From Trichoplax sp. H2 (lineage: Eukaryota; Placozoa; Uniplacotomia; Trichoplacea): DNA of 64,000 nt. The notes beneath the pieces are model-generated. The model ran no database searches, had not been told where the DNA came from, and was given only the letters and a program-made list of their open reading frames with translations. The DNA is taken from the NCBI GenBank assembly GCA_003344405.1, contig NOWV01000046.1:372001-436000 (forward strand), read 5' to 3'. Below are positions 34,983-48,133 of the stretch, in pieces. Positions within the stretch are counted from its first letter, which is position 1, and every line of letters begins with the position of its first letter. Both the position numbers and the translations under genes were made by a program.

Positions 34983-37900
34983 ATGAATGACGACCTAGCA
35001 CAGGTAAATACATCGCTTACCTTGTCTTTTTCTGGTTTTCTACATTCTTTGTTAATAATTCTCTTTATGCTTGGCCAATGTTTTATTGATGTATCATTAA
35101 CGATCCTTAGCGTGAAAAGCAAGACGAATTAACACATAAGTGCGAAGCGACGACGCTATTTCCCGTAGGCAACTCATTTGCCCTGAAAGTTAAGGTTAAA
35201 AAGGACTATAAATAATACAAATGTTTCTCTCGGAAACTTAAAATTTATAAAGTATTGAATTTTCGCAATGATTTAGAAATTGGAATCCTGGTTTGATAGC
35301 TGCAATGATAATCAACGCAATTATATATTAAGAGGACTCTTAGTAAGTATTAAAATTTGCGGATTTTGAAAGATATCGGAAATTTTTATGGTTCGATTCT
35401 AATGATCTTATTTAACGATGGTAATGGTAAAAGGATCGATGTAAAGTACCGCAAATGCATATGTTGTCAATGGTAATGGCCCCTATTCTACATAAGACTT
35501 GCCCCTTTAATTGTGAAGATATGTTAGCTTGGCTTCCAACTCATATTGCGCACAAAATTTTGGTATATTTAGATCCAGGTAATTAATCTATGCATTGAAT
35601 CATTTTATTTGGCTAAGTTATTCTCGTCATGGCTATATTATATTCATACAATTGAAATAAATTAATAACCACTTTACATACTGTCCTGATATTTAATTTT
35701 AAATTCAATATATATGAATCTCTATCCCAGTTAGCTTATGTCAATGTTCACTTGTTAATCGATCGTGGTATCGTATGGCAAATAATCCAAAGCTTTGGAT
35801 TAGATTGTGCAAGTACGTCATACGATAGCAATATGCATATTACATCTTAGTTACAACTGTAAATTTAATAGAAATGCAGTTAGAAGATAAAATGATTAAA
35901 TAATAGTATATTTATTAGTCAGCCACAGTGGATACCTTCTGAATATGCCAATGTAAAGCGATACGCTCAAGGCTGGAACAATGACCAACAAAATGTACCT
36001 GTGAATAATATTCTACTTAATATTAATAAGTGAGGTATTTATACTGCTTTTAAATGTAATATTGGATAAATGCTTAAACATTTTAAAATAGTGGAAAATG
36101 ATCTTTGGTGAACGCTATCGCCTTTACCGTAACTGGATGAAGGGCTACTGTAGTATTCGAAAATTTGAGGGTCATAGCCAGGGTAATTTTTAAAATATTC
36201 ATTAAATTTTCGTCGTTGTATATAAGTGAATACGAATATAAATACGCGTATATGTATATACTGAATACATAATTATCTGCTTCTAATCCTTAGGAATTTC
36301 CTGCGTCAAATTTGATGAGAGTAGAATTATTACGAGCTCATATGATAAAAAAGTTAAGGTAATCAATAACCACTCTGACATTATGTGGTATGCGCTTAAT
36401 CTAACAGGATGACTATTGTTCATCATATCCTATTTGAAATTCGATAAATTGTTGCACTACCTTAATATTTTGAAAGGTTTGGGACATTCGTACTAATTCA
36501 CCATGGTCTGCTATGACTCTTACTGGACACACAGGCACCGTTAGGTGTATGGATTTAAAAGAGAATAGACTCGTTACTGGGTCATGCGATTGTACAATTA
36601 AGGTATTCAATCCAGTATAACCAGTTTACGGTTGTCAGACTTTAGCTACCTTATTACGCCTGATGCTTTTTGATTTTAACTATTTCTGTATGTCTTAAGT
36701 GCCTTACATGTTAATATCTAATTTCTCGTGATTGTATTTGTATATAAGGTTTGGGATTTGCACATGTCCCAAACTTGGAGTAGCGTCGTATGCAGAGCTA
36801 CGTTATTGGGACATCAGCATACCGTCAGATGTCTTCAGGTGAAGATTATAATTGCTAAGCAGTTACTGTCTTTACTGATAATATTAAGTTTATAAATCAT
36901 ACAATTACTAATAAATAAATTGAAATTCGACAGATGGAAGGTGACTTTGTAATTAGCGGATCATATGACCGAACATTAAGAATTTGGGATATTAGAACTA
37001 AGACATGTATGAAAATATTATGGTAATAATACAAAATACTTACTTTCCTTTCGGTTGCAGTAGTTGTAGAAATAACTTATGACGGCTATTTCCTTTAATT
37101 TTGTAATCGTATGCACGTGCATTACTGGATTTGATACCCGCTATTGCAGGGGACATACAGATTGTGTGCTTTGCCTACATTATGTAGACAATTTGTTGGC
37201 GTCTGGTTCTTACGATTGCACTATAAAGGTATATACTCATCGTTACGATCAACAGCTTAAGTAATTCATTTTAGGACAACTTATATCGTAACATACGTAT
37301 ATTGGTAATATTATTGTAATAGATTTGGAATATGCAGACTGGTATTTGTTTGAATACTCTGGAAGGACACGAAAGGGCAGTAACTTGTCTCAAGATAGCA
37401 AATGGGCAAATTATTAGTGGCTCTGTTGATCGCAATATAATGTTTTGGGATTTTCGTACCGGCGAAGTATGTAATTAAATGTTCGACTCTCTTTATGTAT
37501 CCGATACAAATACTTTCAAGATGAAATAGATATTAAAAAGTTGAAAATTTTCTTATAGTGCATCAGAAAATTGGATTGGATCACTTCAGAGGGACATACT
37601 GCACCAATCCGGTCATTATCAACAATAAATTGCGAATAATCTAGCATATTTGCATCATTATTTTCTACTCTGCTCTTATATGCTATCGCTTTTTTATAAC
37701 TAGATGTTTACAAGCTGATCATTGGCGTATCGTAAGTGCAGCAGACGACAAAACTATCAAGGTACGTTGATGATATAGTGTCTTCTTAATTATCTCAGTA
37801 CTAACACAATATTCTGTTTGTGACTTTGTTACGTGATCTTAAAATTAGGTATGGTGCTTAAAGTCTGGTAAGAGACTTGCGACATTCGTTGGTCACCAAG

Positions 37901-37992
37901 ATGGTGTTACACATTTGCAGTTTAACGATAGAGTTATTGTATCTGGTTCATACGATACAAGTGTTAGACTATGGGATTTTTCTGTTTGTTAA
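34983..37992 (+). CDS. F-box/WD40-repeat protein (SCF ubiquitin-ligase substrate receptor), 15 exons
   Basis: Exons: 34983-35003, 35277-35342, 35434-35578, 35731-35812, 35919-35994 (or to 36030), 36092-36182, 36294-36358, 36477-36602, 36749-36838, 36934-37022, 37150-37228, 37323-37466, 37559-37611, 37704-37761 and 37849-37992. They read through in frame to 442 residues. The N-terminus WFDSCNDNQRNYILRGLL with the following CKVPQM is the helical motif that precedes the F-box in several FBXW/FBXO proteins. The F-box (WLPTHIAHKILVYLDP, SLVNRSWYRMANNPKLW) would bind Skp1. Seven WD40 blades follow, most with GH near the start and a DxT/xIKVWD end (FEGHSQG, LTGHTGT, LLGHQHT, LWGHTDC, LEGHERA, SEGHTAP, FVGHQDG). 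It resembles the FBXW7/beta-TrCP class, but I cannot fix the orthologue. The end of exon 5 is uncertain (see findings). Confidence 0.9.
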
Positions 37993-38763
37993 TTATAACT
38001 ATTACTGGGATAATGAATTTCCATTACAACTATATGCCTTTAGTTCTATTAATGAAAATAATTTTCTTGCGTCTTATCTTCGAGGTAGTGAGTAAATCCT
38101 ATATTATCTGTTTTCCATTTCTATCTATATCAACCTTTCTGTAAATTTTTAATTATATTTTTTAATTCCTAATGATTTACTAACCCGAATCAGATTATCA
38201 CAATGATCGCTAAAAATTTTATAAGTGCTCATCTAGACAGACTAATATTATTTATAAATTTAATTATAAGTGTTGCTATTATAAAATTTACATTACATAT
38301 GATCAAACAAAATTCGACAAATTAATTCAATACTTTATTAAGGATGCTATGCACCAATAGATTCACAAAAAGGAATTTACTATTTATATAAAATATCCTA
38401 CTTGTAAATGATTTTCTCATTCGATAATATAAATTATACAGGTTAGATTTTCAAGTAGTGTTTGGCTACTTCAATTAAAAATTACTTAATGACCAATTGA
38501 CGACGTATTATGGAATACGTAAATTTTTATATATACGAATATAAACATACGCTGTAGATTTTTCGATAATACGACACGAAACTGAGTGTACATATATTGA
38601 TTCAATTTAATTTACAATTTTAGACCCGCTAACGAGTATTGCATAATTCTATGCGCATCTGTAATTAATGTTGCCGGTGAGATATCACTAATTGTGTTAG
38701 ATCAGAAGACCTATGATGGTTGTTATTTATACTTACGATTATTATAGATTGCAATATACAGTA
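37993..38763. other. Convergent spacer between F-box/WD40 and MNNL genes
   Basis: AT-rich 3' flanks of two genes that point at each other. No gene seen. Confidence 0.6.
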
Positions 38764-41254
38764 TTAGTGGGCACTAAAACATTTTTTGTCATATTTACAA
38801 ATTGCTGTAACTTCAAATTCCGCAGTTGTATGTAAACCTTGAATGACGATATTGTATGGATTTAATGTTTTCCTAATTTCGACTTTCTGATCAAAAATAT
38901 CGACAAGAACATCTCGTTGTATTGCCTCATCATCATAAACCTCCATATGTAGGTTCACGTATTTCTAATGGGAGTAGAATAACAAAATTATAGGATTAAC
39001 TGTTATAAACTGATTTATTAACTTTATGATACCATATTGAAATAAAAAATTATTAGTATTCTGTATTTTTTACCGGTATAGTTTCTGTAAATCGAACTGG
39101 AATAGTAAGATAAGGGTAAAATTCTTCATTAGCATCGATAAAAGTCTTATGCGTTGAACGGCTATAGCCGCATTGATCGTTATCGTTTCCAATGCATAGA
39201 CTAAAAATGTAATCACATCTGGAATCTAAGGGCCAGTAATCACAAGCATTATCGCCAGAATCTCTGCTTCCAGGGTTCAAGTAACGAACCAACTTTACGC
39301 GTAATTGGTTTACGTCATGAGCCTAAATAGGAGGAGAAAAAAATGATGAAAATAGGCTATTGAAAGTAGCAATGTGTATTTTCCTTTTCTCTTTTTGAAA
39401 ATATTTGCTTTTGGATTGATACCGCATGCTACTGAAATTTACACTGTACAATGTACATTCGATCGCATAGCATACGTACCATATATAACAGTATGAAAAA
39501 AAGATCTAATACTTGATTACGATGCAAGCTATAATAATATTTAAATTACATACTAATTGCTTAGTCTACATTTGGAATGATTGAGAACAAAATCGATTAC
39601 TTACGTATTCGGGTCCAAAGTAGTATAACGTTTGTTGCTGCGAAGTGATACCTATATAGGAATAAATTATTAAAATTTCGAAAGATGTTATACAGAGTTA
39701 CTAAATTTTTTATTAGCATCTCCTCTGTAAGACTTTGAGGTAATTGGTATAATAATTCGCTTCATTTTGCAAAATCATTTCATTTGCAACTTTATGAAAA
39801 ATTCGTTTTTGGCGCTGTTAGCTATAACAATTGCAGTTGATTTTACTGTTACAATGTGATAGTATCCTGATAGAGTGCTAAATTATTCAGTACCAAGTGG
39901 ATAATTACCTTTAATGCATCGAGGGCCTGAATAACCTTTTGCACAGGTCACTTTAGTTCGTATGTAAAATATACTTTTTTTGCCGAATAGGCGATCAGGA
40001 ATAGGACCAATATTTCCAGTTAATGGAATATACCCATGCAAAACATCAATATCATCATGTTGAAGAGTATCAAAATCTCGAACAGTAATTTTGATTGGCA
40101 TATAGGCCTAGGATTATGAAAAGTAGGCTTAATTCACTAACAGATATAGAATTAAGTAACTAATGCTTTGATATTGCCGTTAAATGGAGATAGATACAGG
40201 TATATTAGGAGATGAGTAATATTAGCTTGACGTATCTCATGGAAGTTTTCGTTTTCTTATGAATTAATTGAATGTAGCTCAAACGTACTTTAGCTACTAA
40301 CCCGTTTGCAAAGGTTAAAACTTTTCGATTACTAATTGCATCTCTGCTCTGCTTACATCCAGTATTACCATACTTTTGGGAATTTCGTTTACTGGATATA
40401 CATATGTATATGTATGAATTTGCATCTATTATATAATTATTGTTTGACTCGAGTTCTTTATTTTCTCGCTTTAACTATATATTTATATTATATTTATAAG
40501 TGCACATTATATTATTTAATAATACTGACTACAATATTCTACAGTAACACCTTTTGTGCATGTAGCTTTACCTAGATCTACTTGATTTATGGTTCTGATT
40601 TGGCTAAAATTATAAGATGAGGTATTTCCTAGCTAAACTAGCGATTTTAACAACTTTAGCTTATCTATATAAGATATTAATGCAGCTGGCGATTCTATTA
40701 GGATTAATTAATTACTGTGCGACATACATGAGAAGAATTGTAACGTAATAAAATATTTATTCTAACAGGAATTCATTAGTACTAGCTGGAATAAGTTAGT
40801 ATCATCTTAAAATACTGCTAACTTTTAGAAAGAATATCTTACCGGTAAAATGCCATCGATATTAATTCTAAGACGAATATCTGGTCGAGATATGATTTCG
40901 GCATTAAAAATTGGTCCAACTTCACGTTTCAAATGTCGACAATTGTGCCCAACACAAATTGTAAAGAGGTAATCGCATTTTGGATTATCGGGATGATGAT
41001 CACAATTTCTGCTAGCAGCATCCTTGCCATCATAATTATAGTATAAGTTAAGCACGATTTCAAGTTGGTGACGAGGATTTGCCTCAATAGAAGCCTATAA
41101 ACCATGGCAGTTTTGAAGAATAAATTAACGAATCAGTCTATTATAGTATTAGAAATTACAACCTTTACTAGAAGTGAAAAATTGATAATCTTACAGAATA
41201 ACTTGTGACCATCACTAAGACAAAAATTAGGCCAAGATGCGAAGTGAATTTCAT
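38764..41254 (-). CDS. Secreted protein with two tandem MNNL (Notch-ligand N-terminal, C2-like) domains, six exons
   Basis: Minus-strand exons 41254-41195, 41094-40843, 40107-39909, 39651-39605, 39322-39074 and 38964-38764, all with GT-AG borders and matching phases, give 335 residues. Exon 1 is a signal peptide (MKFTSHLGLIFVLVMVTSYS). Exons 2-3 encode a first domain of the MNNL type: LNLYYNYDGKDA, NCDHHPDNPKCDYLFTICVG, ILPAYMPIKITVRDFD, ending IRTKVTCAKGYSGPRC, which matches the end of MNNL and the first Cys of DSL in Jagged/Delta. A 16-residue exon follows. Exons 5-6 repeat the pattern (LVRYLNPGSRDSGDNACDYW, CDYIFSLCIG, VNLHMEVYDD, FEVTAICKYDKKC). There is no complete DSL, EGF or membrane span. 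It is likely an extracellular ligand-like or modulatory protein; Notch binding is inference only. Confidence 0.77.
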
Positions 41255-44200
41255 TTTTGAGTCGAATATCTTATTAAAAATATTAGACTGAACTTGTGTG
41301 AAATTTTTTGTAAGATTTATGAAGATTATGAGAGACTGGATTTATATATTCGATTTCATCAGCATGATTGATTTATTAAGCATGAATAAATAAATCAGCT
41401 GTTTATTTTGATAGAATATTCTTCGGAATGTCTGTTTACCTGTCTGTAAACTAATTAATTATCATTAATGCTAAATACGATGACTAAGTCTAATTTTAGT
41501 GTTGTGGGTTAAAACGTATCTGCGGATACACCCGCGCATACTGTTCTGATAGTTCATCTATTCTGTTATTGTGATTATTTAAGCGATTCGAATTATGACG
41601 AATATCTAGACTAAATTTAAACTTGTTATTAATAAAATTCTTGGAGTAAATTGTTGATACAGAAGAAGTACTAACTAAAAGCATGTAGAAGAACATTTCA
41701 TAGATTACTAGAGATTACACAATATATCATAGACTATCCTAAGGATTGATCCTTATATTTAAACTAAATAGTATTTAATTAAATTTATAAGTAAAGATAT
41801 CTTATTAAATCGTTATACTATACAAACTAAAGTAGGATATAATTTAAAGAAGGCCTAAGTTGAAATACGTCCGCTACATTGTTTGCAAATCCTCATAATA
41901 TTTATATTGTATCTATAGTTCTTACTGATTGTACTTGTTAGCAAGTAAGATCAAGATTTCAACATGGTTACCTAAATTTCTCCCTATTACTATTATTAAC
42001 GCTGTATATCTACTTGAAATATTACTTGTGATCTTAATCTGCAATGAGTTCATTATGAAATCCTGGATTCGTATACGGTATTATATTGTTAATTAGATAG
42101 GTAATCAACTATTCCGTTATATATAAAATCTTTATCATTGATAAATGATGTTGTCTCTAATACTTACAACTACGTGTCAATCTAAGTTATAATTGATGTT
42201 ATTTTCAATGTACTCATGAATTGACTATGTTATGACCAAAATGTTTATATGTCCAACAGGCTCAGACATGCTTTAATTGCAGCAAATAGAAAACTTGATG
42301 TTGTTTATGCCTCTATCAGTTTAGGCTTTTGACTATAACAGTAGATAGTCCAATTTGCCACGTTGTATAAATGAAATCTATCAATACCGTCATTATTTTG
42401 GCTATGAAGGATTAAGTGTTTTAGCTAATCCTTAATGCGTCATTGTTACCAAATATCAATAATTAACCAGTACAGTCATCCAATATGATCCGCGGTATGA
42501 TTGTAATCATAACAAGCTTCCAACCGTGATTTAAGAAAATAAACTATTGCCGACATCAATGATGTAATCATAAATATGAGATGATGTCACCGAGTTAGGA
42601 TAGATGTAATTATACTATCTTTTGATTGACTAAATAACTTTTAACCTTAAGATACACGCGGTGCTATTTAACTGCTTAACATTTTAATGGGATCTGGTGT
42701 TGAAGAATATAGGTATTAGCAAGTTTCTCATGATAGACTAATGTTTAGATATAATGTTGCATCGATCTATAACAGAAACTTACTGAAAATCCTTGCTAGA
42801 TTTAAATTGCTTTTTGTTTAGTATCATTCCAACGGGATAAAGTTTGTAATAGTAAATAAGCTATCAATATTATCCAACATCCATCGTTAACGTTATTTGA
42901 TAATTCGAGAATTAAAAAGACTGCTATTATGATTTTCAAGGTAGTTATTAGATAGTTAATATCTCAGCGAAGGTAAACCGTTTGATCGGAATAAAACTTA
43001 AACGAAATAAGGCCGAAGCTTCTGCATAATGTGCATGAACTTTAGTGTGCTAAAATGATTTCGTTGAGAGTGAATTATGGCATTTTAGTTAGTATAAAAG
43101 TTAGTAAATCTAAGACAAAATTTTTTAATGATCTATACGTATCTCTGCTTCATAGTTTCTCGTTCTAAAATAATTTAGACTGTATCAAACATGAATTGAG
43201 TACTTTGACAATTATAAAGTATTGCAAAGTCTTTTCGCAATTTTAGCGTCTAGGCATAGTTCTGAGGGGTCCTGAATTGGTTTCTTTTTACTGGAATCTA
43301 AAATAATTAGTAAAGCGCAAAATGAAAGCTCAATGTAAAATGAGATGCATACGTTAATGATGAAATTCTAACATGTCGATATCGTTTTCATAAAATGAAG
43401 GCTTTCAAAATTTTGCATATCTCTGGTTATGTTATTATAGTTTAATAACTGCAATGGAATATATTATTTAGCTATTGTTCATCTTGCAAATTTTATGCCA
43501 CAAGGAAACTGAGGCTGAACTAAAGCCATACACTGACTTAATTTAGAGAATTTTTGTATTTTTATATCTCACTTAAGGTAAATTAAATCGTGCTGAATAA
43601 TATATGGTGTTTCTAATATTCAAATCATGATATCCGATATCTAAATATCCCAAAATATTGTGAATATAGTTGAGAAAGCAAGAACTAATTGAAACTCTAT
43701 ATGTATTATATTTAATTTCTATGTTCATTACACATCCCCTGATAAGTTGCAAAAGCTGATATACGAGTAAAGCAATAATCGCAGCTAGTCAAGATGTAAA
43801 TCTTTGATCTGATATCGTATCTAGTGGGAGTCGAAACTCAGGCACCAATTAACATCAGCCAATGTTCCACTTATATTTATTAAAAAGCGAATTTGAGATC
43901 ATATGATATTGACAGAGATGCTTAAAGTTAACTGCTCAATAGATATTTTATCTGGCGGAGCCAATTGTGACAAATGCAGTATTAGCAGAAAAGATATTGA
44001 AAAGATATCAGTATGTAATAGCAGGTTTACGGTCTTATAAGGCGTTTTAAAATTGATAATTATATAGTCTACATACATAGTTTTTTGATTGAGCTATTGT
44101 ATTTAGTTAAAATGTAGAAAAATACAAATTTAGTGGCAATAATACATTAATATTCATTATGGTATTTTCCTAAAGACTATTTTTTGGAATGTGCACATAT

Positions 44201-47200
44201 TAATAGAGCAGTTTTGTGACAAAGCGATATCATTAAGTCTTCCTATGTCATAAATTTCAACTGCTTTCATCCATTTATTAGTCTTCAATCCTCCCAATTT
44301 CTTGAAGTGACGTAATGAAATTAAAGCTGTGGTCTGTAAGAACATTATTAGATCACAGACGTATTGATACGAGGTGGATTATTCCGAGCTACGGTTAGAT
44401 GGAAAATCTCGACATTTATTCCACTGTATTAACTAACTGAACAAAAATGAAGCAGCGAATTTTTACTTGATATGATTTTAATTTATATCCAGTATTCAGC
44501 TTAGCATTGACTAAATTATGTGTGATATAGTATATCTGACATTTAAGTGATTCCATAATTTAATAATATATTAATGCAACATTTGTAAATAATAAGCCAA
44601 TCAAATCATAAATTATGGCGCGCATTGAAGAAAAAGCAATGTAGAGATCAACTGCTATTACTTTATAAAGGAATATTTAAAAATTTATGAGCTTCCTTGC
44701 TTACAGTAACAGGTACGTTAGAATTCTTTTAGTATAATTATTGGACTAAATTTATCTGGGTGGTCTAACTGAAAGGGGAAAAAAGCAATGGAATACGATG
44801 ATCCTAATCGAAGCTAAACAGAGAGCAAATCTTCTTCAAGGCCGAAATGTTTGCTATAATCCTCTTTTTGTCACACTAGAATTGAACCAAAAACTTGTAA
44901 TAAGATTAATCACCAAGTAACAACTAATATTAAAAAAGATTTTTATACTTTAAATATTATTTTGACTACCTTGCCGTACGGCTTGTTGTTCTATTTCTAG
45001 TAATTCCATTTGAGATATATAAAATTATTGCATTATTAATTATTAGGATTGAGTGCTGATTAAACACCTCTACTTCATAACCTTAGTGTGAAAGTCGTTA
45101 ATTATCAATTCGTTTAAATCTTCTCCTATACATTCAACACTCATGATAGCTAGGAATTCAAGTAACAAAAGACTACGCGTATATGTCAATCGCCATTTAG
45201 TCGCTGTAAACCATTATTATTTAATAATCTTCTTCAAATAATTGTATAATATAACTGGAAGGTAATCTTGGAATAATGTCCATCAATGGATATTCCATCA
45301 TCATTGAGACGATGTTAATTACGGGTGTATCCGGCTTTTATGCTTGCATTATAATAAGTAATTTTAGCTTATAAGCAATAGGATATGTTAGCAGATTGCT
45401 AATAATGTTTCATTTATGATTAGTAATTGTTTTTATTCTTGTTCTAGCACTCCATATTGCGATGACGATAAAAACAATTCTAATTGACTGTTTGAGATCG
45501 CTAATTTATTATTCTCTAAGACGAGGAATAACGATCGAACTAATGGGAATATCTTAGCCCTGTTTTAATATTCATTAAAATAACGACGAGGTAAACTTGG
45601 TGCGAGATATCATTCTGTTTACCATCCAGCGAACTAGATCAATTTAATTAGCAAATTTATTGTTACGAAATCTCATATGAGCAAGCTAAGTTGAACGTGA
45701 TAATATAAATACTCGCATGTCATGATTAATTAAAGTTTAAGCTATTTCACGAAAATAAAATTGTTCATCTGGATTGTACCATCACTGGATCTTACGGATT
45801 TCATAAATGCAATTTAACCTATAAGAAACAAGTCATAAGATATTAATTTATTTCTAATGAGAACATGACATACCCTGTTTTATGTTCTGCAACTTTAAAT
45901 TTCAATTTTAGTTTCATTTTAGTAAATAAATCAATACGTATTATATGATAAAAAATGAAGGTATATCCTTTAATTTGCGAGATATTAATTGTAGGTAGAA
46001 AGTAACAAGTACAACATACGCGATCACAACTTTCTGATATTTTAAGCAAAATTGCAATTAAATAAAACCATACAGTTGTTCCAATAGACTATACATGTAT
46101 AATAATAATATGAAATCAATCCTTTAATCCGAAGGATTTTAAATTGAACCAGGCGGATAATATTTGCTCAATTCTAAGTCATTTTGAGATGTTTCTTTCA
46201 ATCTTAACCATTTACAGTATGTCAACATGATTTGACATCATGAAAGACACTAATATTTCAAAGAAGGAGATGTTAATGCTGCTTAGAAATTATGACTACA
46301 TCTGTCCTTGGTTCAACTTTTAAATGTTCTAGGTTATGTTTTAATCTGCCACTGTAAATAAATATTGTTCAAAAACAGAGGGAAAAAATTCTTTTTAATG
46401 CAAGAACTATTGATTTTAAGTAAATAATAAGGACCGGCACCTTATTTTGAGTATTTTTTGGATACCTTAGGTTAAATTGTAGCCTTAAAATGGTACATCA
46501 TTGTATTTATATGATAGAATGGTATGTCAATCAATGGAGAGGTGATAGTAAATAGCCTATGGAAGAAACACAATGATTTTATGAATAATACTTGATAGCA
46601 TTAACTACAAATAAATTTATCTTCCGTAATCGTACTTCCTTTCAAGTTATACTTGCTCGTATTTGGTAACGTAGTCTTCATCACATACCCCGTAATTTCT
46701 TTTTATCCAGCATGTATTCCGAAAATTAAATAACGTCAGTATACGGGGTATCCTAAGAACCATATTTCGTTGCACCCTATTCGTAATATGTTTAAATTGA
46801 GTAATAGGAATGAAATTAACTTGTTCATGCTGTAAACATAACTAATTCATAGCCTGACAGAATGGGTTATGTTTGCCAAGTATTCTTGAACATGAATATC
46901 TCACATTAAGTAAAGAGCGGACAACATTTATTCATGATCGCTATTTAGTTAGAAGGTCAAAAATGGGATATTATATCTTATTATGTCTAAAATGAATTAT
47001 TGATGTGGATGCATGAATAAATGATTGGAAAGATGATGATCATGTTCAGATGGGTCATTAATTGGCATTGAGCAAATCGATTTGTATTGATTGTAATTTA
47101 TCATAAATATTCCATGTTTTTATATTCCTGGATTAACACCGATTCTATTCCAGTAATAGCGTTATAGCTTAAGAATAGGATAATTAGAAGAATATGAATA

Positions 47201-48133
47201 TTCTATCAGCGCTAAATAGATAATGATGTTAATGGGATTCACGTCAGATAAAACTTCGTTGACAGGGCAGCAATAATAAAAAATGTTATTATCTTCATTT
47301 CTATCTATTATATCCTGATCAGCACGTTATACTATAAATCTACATAAATATGAGATACGATAGCCTTTAACTTTAATAGGCAATCATTAGAGGATATTTT
47401 AACTAGGTGGGAGAAACCATCAGAAGTCTTTTACTTTTGAACACGCAGTTTCGGTTTGATTTTCGTAGTCGATATTCGATTTAAAAAAGTCAATACCGGT
47501 AGAGATATAAAGAACTGTAATTTCTCTTTGTAAAAGTATCCTTTTTATGCTATCATCAGTTATAAAATTAAGTGGTTATTGATGAGATATTACAATCATC
47601 AAAGAAGAGAAGAAGTTTACATAATTATGGGTATGATAGTCAATTCTTGGTCACGTTGAAGATTTCTATCGAATTTGGTAAGTCTTTATTGCAACGTATC
47701 GTACAAGTAAAAATTGATATTGGGGAAGAAATATCTTACATAGATACAAGGCCACATATATTGTATTTTGTAAGTTTAAAGTATTTCCATTTTAGATCGA
47801 GCGCAATAAAGTTATCAAAACGATCATTTTGGCTATAATATGACTCCAAATCGTCGTCAAATTGTTGTTGCTTAAAATTCTTGATCCAACCTTCTTCAAG
47901 AGCCGTTATATTGTTTATTATCACGGTTTAAGCTATTCGATTTTCAAGATCAAGTTGGCCCATCTTGTTGATTGAAAGTTATTTCGTTGACTATTGTAAG
48001 AATATCAAGAAAAAATAGTGAAAATTACTAACAAAGGTTAAGAACTATTTTTAAAACTCAATTACGAGATATAGACAGTGTGGTCTTATCTTCGATGTTA
48101 TTGAACCGATATTCTATGATCCCTTGATGAAGC
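41255..48133. other. Long intergenic stretch, no secure gene
   Basis: AT-rich with stops throughout. Only short frames occur: a 66-residue secretory-type frame at 41496-41696 (minus, listed separately), 44157-44345 (minus), 45843-46049 (minus), and two opposing frames at 47572-47924. None of the others has homology I recognise or splice signals in register. Confidence 0.45.
41496..41696 (-). CDS. Doubtful small secreted peptide frame
   Basis: 66 codons from ATG at 41694-41696. The N-terminus (MFFYMLLVSTSSVSTIYS) could be a signal peptide, followed by a polar, Asn/Arg-rich body (NNKFKFSLDIRHNSNRLNNH) ending YPQIRFNPQH. It sits 242 nt upstream of the MNNL gene on the same strand. It could be a peptide precursor, but there is no dibasic/amide processing pattern and no further evidence; chance is a fair alternative. 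Confidence 0.22.
   Translation of the reverse strand: MFFYMLLVSTSSVSTIYSKNFINNKFKFSLDIRHNSNRLNNHNNRIDELSEQYARVYPQIRFNPQH

Noticed and set aside
47572-47924. Overlapping plus and minus frames upstream of the GPCR
   Set aside because: Both strands open over the same bases, neither recognised, no in-register splice partners.
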